Below, in pieces: positions 8,285-15,454 of a stretch of DNA of 64,000 nt. Below the pieces are notes generated by a model, which ran no database searches, was not told the DNA's origin, and worked only from the letters and a program-made list of their open reading frames with translations. Both the position numbers and the translations under genes were made by a program. Source of the stretch: Fen-1231 sp035286465 (GTDB lineage Bacteria; Gemmatimonadota; Gemmatimonadetes; Gemmatimonadales; Gemmatimonadaceae); NCBI GenBank assembly GCA_035286465.1, contig DATEDF010000124.1, forward strand, positions 10,993-74,992. The letters are read 5' to 3'. Every line of letters starts with the position of its first letter. The first letter of the stretch is position 1.

Positions 8285-9073
8285 CTACAGCAGCGTCCGC
8301 ACCGACCCCCCGTCCACCAGGATCGCCTGCCCCGTGACGAACCCCGCGCGCTCCGACGCGAGGAACGCGATCACCGCCGCGATCTCGGCCGGGTTGCCCA
8401 GGCGCCGCATCGGCGTCTCCGCGCGATACCGGTCGTAGACCGCTTCCACCGTCTCGCCCGTGCGCGTCGCCGTCGCCTCCGCGAGCGAGACGAGGCGCTC
8501 GGTGTCGGTGAAGCCCGGCAGCACGGTGTTCACCGTCACGCCGTCGGTGGCGACTTCGTCGGCCAGCGTGCGGTAGTAGCCGGTGACCGCGGCGCGCAGG
8601 CTGTTCGAGAGGACGAGGCCCGCCACCGGCTGCTTCACCGCGCGCGACGTGATGCCGATGACGCGCCCCCACTTCCGCTCGCGCATCCCCGGCACGAGCG
8701 CGCGCGTCAGCTCCACGGCGCTCCGGAGCAGCAGCTCCGCGGCGGCCTGCCACGCGGCCCAGTCGTGCCCCATCGGCGAGCCGACGGGCGGCCCGCCCGT
8801 GTTCGTGACGAGCACGTCCACGCGGCCGTACTGCTCAGTCGTACGCGCGACGACGGTCTCGATGCCCGCGGTCGTGCTCAGGTCGGCGACGATGGGGAGC
8901 ACCTTCGCGCCGTACGGCGCCAGCCGCTTCGCCGCGGCTTCGATCGCGGCCTGCTCGCGCGAGCAGATCGCGAGCGTCGCGCCCTCGCGCGCGAACTCCT
9001 CCGCCGCCGCGTAGCCGATCCCCTGGCTCGCGCCGCAGACGAGCGCGACCTTGTTCGCGAGGCCCAGGTCCAC
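8285..9073 (-). CDS. SDR-family protein lacking the catalytic Tyr and Lys
   Basis: A 262-residue Rossmann-fold protein of the short-chain dehydrogenase family. The cofactor loop GASQGIG is intact (about residues 14-20) and the structural TNTGGPP replaces NNAG. Where the family has YxxxK the sequence is LSNSL followed by RAAV, so both catalytic residues are Leu. Such proteins form a known BKR-like subgroup that keeps the fold without the tetrad. It ends with the usual DGG. It is probably not a normal 3-oxoacyl-ACP reductase despite annotation by similarity. The start GTG lies 1 base after the cupin stop, so the pair is an operon. Confidence 0.85.
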   Translation of the reverse strand: MDLGLANKVALVCGASQGIGYAAAEEFAREGATLAICSREQAAIEAAAKRLAPYGAKVLPIVADLSTTAGIETVVARTTEQYGRVDVLVTNTGGPPVGSPMGHDWAAWQAAAELLLRSAVELTRALVPGMRERKWGRVIGITSRAVKQPVAGLVLSNSLRAAVTGYYRTLADEVATDGVTVNTVLPGFTDTERLVSLAEATATRTGETVEAVYDRYRAETPMRRLGNPAEIAAVIAFLASERAGFVTGQAILVDGGSVRTLL

Positions 9074-9074
9074 G

Positions 9075-9464
9075 CTACTTCTTTCCGCCGCGCAGGTACG
9101 CGTCCGACCCGTCGAGCCAGTCCTGCCGGGGCGGCGTGAAGACGTCCACGTCGAGCGTGTCCGCGAGCGCGTGCGCCTGGTGCCGGAGGCCGCCGGGGAT
9201 GAGCAACAGCTCGTCCTTCAGCACGTCCACGTACGGCGCGTCGGGCGCCTTGTCGGCGTGCGCACCGAGCCAGAAGCGGAGGCCGCCTTCGAGCACGTAG
9301 GTGATCTGCTCGTTGTGGTGCTCGTGCGCCGGGACCACGCACCCCTTCTTGAGGAAGACCTGCGTGATCATCGAGCGCTGGGCGGTGAGCACCTTGCGCG
9401 AGAGGAGCGGGTTGAGCTGCTCGAGGCGGACGTCGGACCAGCGATGGTGCTTGGCGTCTGGCAT
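9075..9464 (-). CDS. Single-domain cupin protein
   Basis: A 129-residue cupin. The metal motif HEHHNEQ gives H47, H49 and Q53, and the second motif PGGLRHQA gives H95. Small cupins of this type act as isomerases, dioxygenases or sensors. The chain ends DWLDGSDAYLRGGKK. It precedes the SDR-like gene with one base between; together they suggest a small oxidation or sugar/keto-acid step, but no substrate can be named. Confidence 0.85.
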   Translation of the reverse strand: MPDAKHHRWSDVRLEQLNPLLSRKVLTAQRSMITQVFLKKGCVVPAHEHHNEQITYVLEGGLRFWLGAHADKAPDAPYVDVLKDELLLIPGGLRHQAHALADTLDVDVFTPPRQDWLDGSDAYLRGGKK

Positions 9465-9504
9465 CGGATGCTCGGGTTCGGGTGGGCTGCGATCGCCTAA
9501 TCTA

Positions 9505-10599
9505 TCAGGGCCGCGCGAGCTTCGTCTTCGTCCACATCGCGATCGTCGTGCACGCGCGCCCGCTCACCTGGAACTCGGCGGGCACGTCGGCCGGACTCGA
9601 GTAGATCTCGACCGCCCCGACGTTCACGGCGTGGAACGCCTCGTCGAGGTCGCCCGGCTGCATCTGCTCGAAGCGCGCGTGGTCCACGAAGATGATGACG
9701 CAACCCGCCTCGGACAGGCCGGTGTTGCGCGTGGCCTGCACGACCCGTCCGGAGCCGCTCGACCGGACCGTCAGCCCCGGCACGGTCTGGAGCAGGTCGG
9801 TGAAGAGCAGCGGGTTGCGCTGTTCCACTTCCTCCGGGGAGATGAACCGGCCGCGGCCGAAGCGCTTCCGGTCCTCGAAGCCGATCTGCTTGAGGGCGTC
9901 ATCGAGCTTCCCCACCACGCGCACCGCCTCGAGGAGGCGCGCGTCGGACATCGTCACCGTGACCTCGCGTGGCCGGAGCGTCGTGAGGTTCACCGCGACC
10001 GTCGCCGGCGCGTAGCCGATCTTCCTGGCCACGGTCGTGTGCGTGCCGGACGGGAGCCCCGAGAGCGAGAACGCGCCGTCGGCTCCGGTGACCGCGTTCG
10101 CGCTCGTCCCCTCCACCGCCACCTGCGCGCCCGCGACCGGCGCGCCGCTCCGCGCCAGCACGCGTCCCTGCAGGACGGCGCGCGTGGCGCCCGAGACGTT
10201 GAGCGTGAGCACCGCCCCACCGAGCAGCCGGTCCGTGAACGCGATGGGCACCTCGGGCGTGGTGAGCGCGCCGCGCGCGGCCTGCACCGTGCCGGCGTAG
10301 CGCTCGGGGAGCCCGCAGATCGCGAAGGTGCCGTCGTCCGCCGAGCGTGCGCGGCGGACGCGCTCGGCCGGCGGCTGCGCGAGCGAATCGGTGTAGACGA
10401 GCGAGACGTTCGCGCCGGCCAGCGGCGCGTCGGTATCGGCGTCGAGCACGCGCCCGAAGAGGATCGCCGGCGCCCTGACGACGCCCCCCGGCGGGCAATA
10501 GCGCGCTTTCGCCTGGTCGTACGTCAGCACGCCGCCCTGCGCGTTCGCCACACACGCGGCGAACGCGCACAAGACGGGGAGGAGCGACGCGCGGCTCAG
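9505..10599 (-). CDS. Exported carboxypeptidase-regulatory-like protein with a TonB plug domain, no barrel
   Basis: Two CarboxypepD_reg-like beta-sandwich repeats (about residues 45-130 and 140-220) are followed by a TonB-receptor plug region (about 250-350: DLLQTVPGLTVR, IIFVDHARF, VGAVEIYSSPADVPAEF). No beta-barrel follows. The start is taken as CTG 10599: it gives a complete signal peptide, MSRASLLPVLCAFAACVANAQ, and overlaps the upstream stop as CTGA. The only standard start nearby, TTG 10572, would cut the signal peptide in half. Such barrel-less plug proteins are common in Gemmatimonadota; the role is unknown, perhaps partner of a receptor or of the coupled BNR giant. Confidence 0.75.
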   Translation of the reverse strand: MSRASLLPVLCAFAACVANAQGGVLTYDQAKARYCPPGGVVRAPAILFGRVLDADTDAPLAGANVSLVYTDSLAQPPAERVRRARSADDGTFAICGLPERYAGTVQAARGALTTPEVPIAFTDRLLGGAVLTLNVSGATRAVLQGRVLARSGAPVAGAQVAVEGTSANAVTGADGAFSLSGLPSGTHTTVARKIGYAPATVAVNLTTLRPREVTVTMSDARLLEAVRVVGKLDDALKQIGFEDRKRFGRGRFISPEEVEQRNPLLFTDLLQTVPGLTVRSSGSGRVVQATRNTGLSEAGCVIIFVDHARFEQMQPGDLDEAFHAVNVGAVEIYSSPADVPAEFQVSGRACTTIAMWTKTKLARP

Positions 10600-13500
10600 C
10601 GCTGCCGGCGCCCCCGGCGCTCGTCCGGCGTTCCGAACGGCGAGCCGGCGCCGCCGCTGCCGCCCGCGCGCTCGACGCGGAGCAGCTGACGGTATGTCTG
10701 GCCGGCCACCGTCATCGTGACGACGTAGTCGCCGCTGTTCGCGGTGAAACCGCCCGCGGCGCCACCGCCGCGCCCGCCGCCCCCGCCGCCCCCGCGACCG
10801 CCGCCGCCCAAGGGCGTCATCCCGACGATCTGGAAGATGCGGACGACATTTGCCGCCGGCGCCCCACCGCGGCCGCCGAACCCGCCGCCGCCGCCGCCCG
10901 CGGCGCCTTCACCCGGCCGGGCGCAGAAGGGATCGCCCTGCACCAGCGGACGCTCGCACCCGGCCACTCCCCGGCCGCCGCCGCCGCCGCCCGCGCCCCC
11001 GCCCCCGCCCCCGCCCCCGCCCCCGCGGCCGCCGGCGAGCGCCGCCGCGGCTGCGGCCGCCGCGGCCGGGTTCGTGACTGCCGCGATCAGCTGCTTCGCC
11101 TGCGCGATCGCGGCCGTGTCGTACCCCGCCTTCTGCAGCGAGTCGAGCACCTGCGGCGCGCGCGCCACGCGCAGGATGCTGTCGCGCTTCTCCGAGGCCG
11201 ACAGCTCGGCCACCGCCGCCACCGCCCGGCGCTGCCCCTGGAAGTTCCAGACCACGCCGTGCAGCCCGGGCCCGCCGGGACCGTTCAGCGTCGCGATCGT
11301 GTCGCCCGTGGCGTCGCTGATCTGGATCCGCACCGGCCCCGCGGGCGTGCCGGCGCCGAGCCGATAGTTGATCGCCGCACCGTAGGGCGGACTCCGCACC
11401 TCGAAGAACGCCTGCGCGTTCCCGTTGCCGCTCGCCGAGAGCGTCGGGGCCTCACCCCACTGGAACGCCGTCTTCGGCTTGAAGAGGTGCGCGCCCGCCG
11501 CCACCACCGTCGCCGTCATCTGTTCGAGCGGCGCGATGTCCACGATCCAGAAGCTGCGCCCGTGCGTCGCCGCGATCAGCTCGCGGTCGCGTGGATGGAC
11601 CTGGAGGTCGTACACCGGCACCGAGGGCAGGCCGCTCGCGAACTTCGACCAGCTCCGTCCGCGATCAATCGAGACGTACGTGCTGAGCGACGTGCCCACG
11701 AAGAGCAGGTCCCGGTTGTGCGGGTCTTCGCGCACGACGTGCACGAAGTCACCCGGCCCGTCCCTCGGCAGGTTGTTCACGATCGAGCGGAAGCTCTTCC
11801 CGCCGTCGTTGGTCGCATAGACGTAGGGCGTGAAATCGTTCCAGCGGTGATTGTCGAACGTGACGTAGAACGCCAGCGTGTCGAAGTGCGAGGGCTCGAT
11901 GCGCGAGACGTACACGTCGCTCGAGGGCAGCCCCGGGAACCGCGCCGAGAGATTCTCCCAGGAGCCGCCGTCATTGTGCGTCTTCCAGACGTTGCCGTCG
12001 TCCGTGCCCGCGAAGACGAGGCCCGGTTTCACGTACGATTCCGCGAGGGCCACCACGGTGCCGTACGTCTCGGCGCCGGTCGCGTCAATCGTGATGCCGC
12101 CCGTCCACCTGGTGGACGTGTCAATCTTGGCCTGCAGCTTCTTCGAGAGGTCGGGCGAGATCAGGAAGAACTCCTCTCCGCGCTTCAGAGACTTGAGCAC
12201 CCGGTTGCCGCCGAAGTAGACGACCGCCGGATTGTGCGGTGAGAGGAAGAACGGCGAGTTCCAGTTGAAGCGGAGCGCGAGGTCAATTGAATCCTGCCGC
12301 TGCAAGGCGCGCAGCGCGCTGATCTTCGCGGTCATCTCCCGCGTCTCGGGCCTGAGCGGATCGCCGCGTATGATCGCGATCGAGTCCTCCCACACCCGGT
12401 ATCGCGCCTGCCAGTTCGGCTTGACGAACGCCATCCGCTCGCCGGTCCGGAGGTTCACGCGCGAGGCGTTCCCGCCCTGCGACTCGCCGTAGACGATGTT
12501 CGGGTCGGTGGGGTCCTGTGCGGTGTAGAAGCCGTCGCCACCGGCGATGGTGAACCAGTACGCGTTGTTCACGGTGCCGCTTCTCCGCCGGCTCGGTCCG
12601 CACCACGAGCCGTTGTCCTGCGCGCCACCGCAGATGTTGTACGGCACGGCGAAGTCGTAGCTCACCTCGTAGAACTGCGCGAGCGGGAGGTGCATCGGCT
12701 GCAGGAAGTTGCCGCCCCGGTCGAACGTGAGCGCGTAGCCGCCGTCGTTCGCGAGCACCCAGCGCTCGGGATCGTTCGGGTCAATCCAGAGCCCGTGGTC
12801 GTCCACGTGCACGTTCTGCGCGGCGGAGCGCGCGTTCTTCCCACCCGAGTCCGACACGAGGAGCGGCGTGGAGGAGAAGTAGACGCGATCCGGGTTCCTC
12901 GGATCCACGCGCACCTGCGAGTAATAGAAGGGGCGCGTGTTCGCGTCATTCGTCTTGGTCCAGGTCCGCCCTGCGTCGGTGGAGCGATAGAGGCCGTTGT
13001 CCGTCTGATTGCCCGGCGACGGCGTGTAGCTCCCGTCCTTCGACGGCTTTGCCGCCTCGACCATGGCATACACGTAGTCCGGGTTGCTGAGCGCGATCGC
13101 GAGGCTCATCCGGCCCTTCGTCCCTTCCGGGAAGCCACTTCCCTTGATCTCGGTCCAAGTGGCGCCGCCGTCCGTGGACTTCCAGAGCGCCGAGCCCGGT
13201 CCGCCGCTCTTGAGCGAATAGGGCGTGCGCAGGCGCTCCCAGGCCGCGGCATAGACCACCTCGGGATTCCGCGGGTCGAGCGCGACGTCCACGAAACCGG
13301 CCTTGTCGCTGATGAACTTCACGAGCTGCCAGCTCTGGCCGCCGTCGGTCGTCTTGTAGAGCCCGCGGTCGGGATTCGCCTTCCACGCGGCCCCGAGCGC
13401 CGCGACGTACACGATGTTCGGGTTTCGCGGGTGCACCGCGATGCGCCCGATGTGCTGCGTCTTCTCGAGCCCCATCGGCTTCCACGTGATGCCGCCGTCG

Positions 13501-13889
13501 GTGGACTTGAAGATGCCGCCGCCCGGCTCGATGGAGTTGCGCGAGTTCGGCTCTCCGGTGCCCGCCCACACCTGCTGCGTGTCGGACGCCGCAATCGCGA
13601 GCATCCCCATCGAGATCACCCGTTTGTCGTCGAAGACGGGCCGCCAGGTGAGACCGTTGTTGGTGGTCTTCCAGATGCCGCCCGCCGCCGCCGCGATGAA
13701 GAGCGTCTTCGACGGCCCCGGGATGCCGACGACGTCGGAGAGCCGGCCCATGAAGTTGGCGGGCCCGACGGTGCGCCAGCGGAGGCCGGCGATGGTGGCG
13801 GAGTCGAGGGTCTGCGCGGCGGCCGTAAGCGTGACGAGCGTGAGCGCGGCGGCGCCGGCGATGACGGAACGGAGGGACGAGCGAGCCAT
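10596..13889 (-). CDS. Giant secreted BNR/sortilin (VPS10)-like beta-propeller protein 1
   Basis: About 1097 residues from ATG 13889, behind AGGTG. A signal peptide (MARSSLRSVIAGAAAL...AAAQ) is followed by repeated BNR/Asp-box motifs such as STDGGITW, TTDGGQSW, STDGGATW and STDAGRTW, which build one or two large propellers. A Gly/Arg low-complexity tract lies at about residues 950-1050. These proteins are usually annotated as glycosyl hydrolase or sialidase-like, but no sialidase catalytic set is evident, so binding of glycans or peptides is as likely. An AT-rich TATAAAAT block lies 43-50 bases upstream. The stop overlaps the plug-domain gene, so the two are coupled. Confidence 0.85.
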   Translation of the reverse strand: MARSSLRSVIAGAAALTLVTLTAAAQTLDSATIAGLRWRTVGPANFMGRLSDVVGIPGPSKTLFIAAAAGGIWKTTNNGLTWRPVFDDKRVISMGMLAIAASDTQQVWAGTGEPNSRNSIEPGGGIFKSTDGGITWKPMGLEKTQHIGRIAVHPRNPNIVYVAALGAAWKANPDRGLYKTTDGGQSWQLVKFISDKAGFVDVALDPRNPEVVYAAAWERLRTPYSLKSGGPGSALWKSTDGGATWTEIKGSGFPEGTKGRMSLAIALSNPDYVYAMVEAAKPSKDGSYTPSPGNQTDNGLYRSTDAGRTWTKTNDANTRPFYYSQVRVDPRNPDRVYFSSTPLLVSDSGGKNARSAAQNVHVDDHGLWIDPNDPERWVLANDGGYALTFDRGGNFLQPMHLPLAQFYEVSYDFAVPYNICGGAQDNGSWCGPSRRRSGTVNNAYWFTIAGGDGFYTAQDPTDPNIVYGESQGGNASRVNLRTGERMAFVKPNWQARYRVWEDSIAIIRGDPLRPETREMTAKISALRALQRQDSIDLALRFNWNSPFFLSPHNPAVVYFGGNRVLKSLKRGEEFFLISPDLSKKLQAKIDTSTRWTGGITIDATGAETYGTVVALAESYVKPGLVFAGTDDGNVWKTHNDGGSWENLSARFPGLPSSDVYVSRIEPSHFDTLAFYVTFDNHRWNDFTPYVYATNDGGKSFRSIVNNLPRDGPGDFVHVVREDPHNRDLLFVGTSLSTYVSIDRGRSWSKFASGLPSVPVYDLQVHPRDRELIAATHGRSFWIVDIAPLEQMTATVVAAGAHLFKPKTAFQWGEAPTLSASGNGNAQAFFEVRSPPYGAAINYRLGAGTPAGPVRIQISDATGDTIATLNGPGGPGLHGVVWNFQGQRRAVAAVAELSASEKRDSILRVARAPQVLDSLQKAGYDTAAIAQAKQLIAAVTNPAAAAAAAAALAGGRGGGGGGGGGGAGGGGGGRGVAGCERPLVQGDPFCARPGEGAAGGGGGGFGGRGGAPAANVVRIFQIVGMTPLGGGGRGGGGGGGRGGGAAGGFTANSGDYVVTMTVAGQTYRQLLRVERAGGSGGAGSPFGTPDERRGRRQR
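10996..11025. repeat. Five perfect CCCCCG hexamers inside the BNR gene
   Basis: Thirty bases of CCCCCG repeats encode a run of glycines on the minus strand. Slippage by whole units changes length but not frame. Confidence 0.8.
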
Positions 13890-14017
13890 GGGATCACCTG
13901 CGAATGGGGGAGCGTTCGAGCCGAACGCCATCTATAAAATACGAGCGCGGCGCGGCGGCCGTTGGCGGCGCGTCCGGCCGGAGACCGGGGATCGCGCGAG
14001 GCGCTCGCCGAACCACT

Positions 14018-15340
14018 TCACCGGATGTTCCACCCGTTCACCGGCCCGCCGTGGAAGAACTTCTCCGGCGTCATCACGCCGTTCTGCTTGAAGACCATGC
14101 CGTCCTTCATCACGAACTGCACGTCGCGCAGCGCGTCAATGCTCTCGAGCGGATTCCCCGTGACGGCGATCAGGTCAGCGGCGAGGCCCGGCTTGATCGG
14201 CCCGCGCCGGTTCAGCGTCTCGCTCACCTTGTAGCCGCCGATCGTCATGGCGCGGAGGATGTCCACCGCCGGGATTCTCGCGGCCTTCCACGTCTCGATG
14301 AACTCGATCGCGACCTGGCCGCGCGTCTTGCCGGGCACGTAGTAGTCGGCGTCGGTCGAGAAGGTGAGCGGCACCTTGTTGTCGTAGGCGTTCTTCAGCC
14401 CGGCGACCGTGCGCTCGTAGCGCGCCGGCGTCGTGTGGCCGGTGAGCGAGATCGGCGTCTCGGTGCCCGCGCGCCAGACCCCTTTCTGCGCCATCAGCTT
14501 GTGCATCTCGTCGTTCAGGCCGCTGTCGTGCGCGATGGACCAGACGCCCGCCTCGATCGCGCGGCGCGCGCCGTCCACGGTCTGCACGTGCCCTTCGACC
14601 TTGAGCCCGATCTTCGCCGCCTCGCTGATGAAGAGCCGGATGTCCTCGACCGAGTAGCCCCAGGGCTTGCAGTCCACGCAGATCTTGATCACGCGCGCGC
14701 CGAAGAGCGCGTTCTGGCGCACCGCCTTGATGATCTCGTCGCGCGTGTCGGCGTCGAGGTATTCGGGATACATGATCTTGTGATCGAGGGCCATCTCGGG
14801 AGTGGGCCAGAACTGCCCGCCCATCCCGCCGATGATGATCCCGGAGTTGATGATGGCGGGCCCCGGGATCCACCCCATCTCGATCGCCTGACGCAATGCC
14901 GTGTCCACGTAGTTGCCGTTGTTCCCCATGTCGCGGACGATCGTGAAGCCGCTGGCGAGCATCTGCATCCCGTTCGACGCCGCCTGGATCGCGCGCAGCG
15001 GCGAGGACTCGGCGATGTACGTGTAGTAGTAGATGTTGCGCTCGGGGACCTCCTTGTACGTGAGCGCGAGGTGGTTGTGCGCGTCCACGAGGCCGGGGAG
15101 CACCGTGAGGCGCGAGAGGTCCACCACCTCGGCGCCGCTCGGAATGGCCACGTTGGGTCCGATGGCCGTGAAGCGGCCGTTCTCGATGAGAATGACCTGA
15201 TTGGCGCTGACCGTTCCGGTCTCCGGATCAATGAGACGGCCGGCGCGGATGGCGGTGACCTGGGCCGCCGCCGGCGGCGTGACGAGCGGGAACAGCACAA
15301 GGCAGAGCGTGGTAACCAGAGACTTCGTCGCGAAGCGCAT
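14018..15340 (-). CDS. Secreted amidohydrolase (imidazolonepropionase/prolidase-like)
   Basis: A 440-residue metal-dependent hydrolase with a signal peptide ending PPAAAQ. Metal motifs: H88 and H90 in DAHNHL, then EGHVQT, WSIAHDSG and the catalytic Asp in FSTDADY. The family includes Xaa-Pro and Xaa-Arg dipeptidases of the Sgx9260 type as well as imidazolonepropionase-like proteins; a secreted member is more likely a peptidase or amidase. A strong promoter lies 84-112 bases upstream. It is transcribed alone or into the BNR gene's intergenic space (128 bases). Confidence 0.85.
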   Translation of the reverse strand: MRFATKSLVTTLCLVLFPLVTPPAAAQVTAIRAGRLIDPETGTVSANQVILIENGRFTAIGPNVAIPSGAEVVDLSRLTVLPGLVDAHNHLALTYKEVPERNIYYYTYIAESSPLRAIQAASNGMQMLASGFTIVRDMGNNGNYVDTALRQAIEMGWIPGPAIINSGIIIGGMGGQFWPTPEMALDHKIMYPEYLDADTRDEIIKAVRQNALFGARVIKICVDCKPWGYSVEDIRLFISEAAKIGLKVEGHVQTVDGARRAIEAGVWSIAHDSGLNDEMHKLMAQKGVWRAGTETPISLTGHTTPARYERTVAGLKNAYDNKVPLTFSTDADYYVPGKTRGQVAIEFIETWKAARIPAVDILRAMTIGGYKVSETLNRRGPIKPGLAADLIAVTGNPLESIDALRDVQFVMKDGMVFKQNGVMTPEKFFHGGPVNGWNIR

Positions 15341-15423
15341 CGCCCCGATCCTCCATCGCGGAATGTCCGGTCCGGCCTAGCCGACGGCACGCGCGCGCGT
15401 GCATCTTGCGTCGGCCCGAGGCA

Positions 15424-15452
15424 ACTATACCTGCTTCGTGAGACGCTGTCAC
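15424..15452 (-). promoter_or_regulatory. Sigma70-type promoter of the 14018-15340 amidohydrolase
   Basis: On the minus strand GTGACA (15452-15447) and TATAGT (15429-15424) are 17 bases apart, each one mismatch from consensus. The -35 ends 2 bases before the ATG of the divergent spermidine-synthase-like gene, so the 114-base gap must also hold that gene's signals. Confidence 0.65.
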
Positions 15453-15454
15453 GC

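Noticed and set aside
10996..11025. Phase-variable repeat switching the BNR gene on and off
   Set aside because: The unit is six bases, so slippage keeps the reading frame.
13904..15454. Long open plus-strand reading frame running into the spermidine-synthase-like gene
   Set aside because: It is the mirror of the amidohydrolase on the minus strand, which has signal peptide and metal motifs; the plus-strand text is Arg/His-rich low complexity without a domain.
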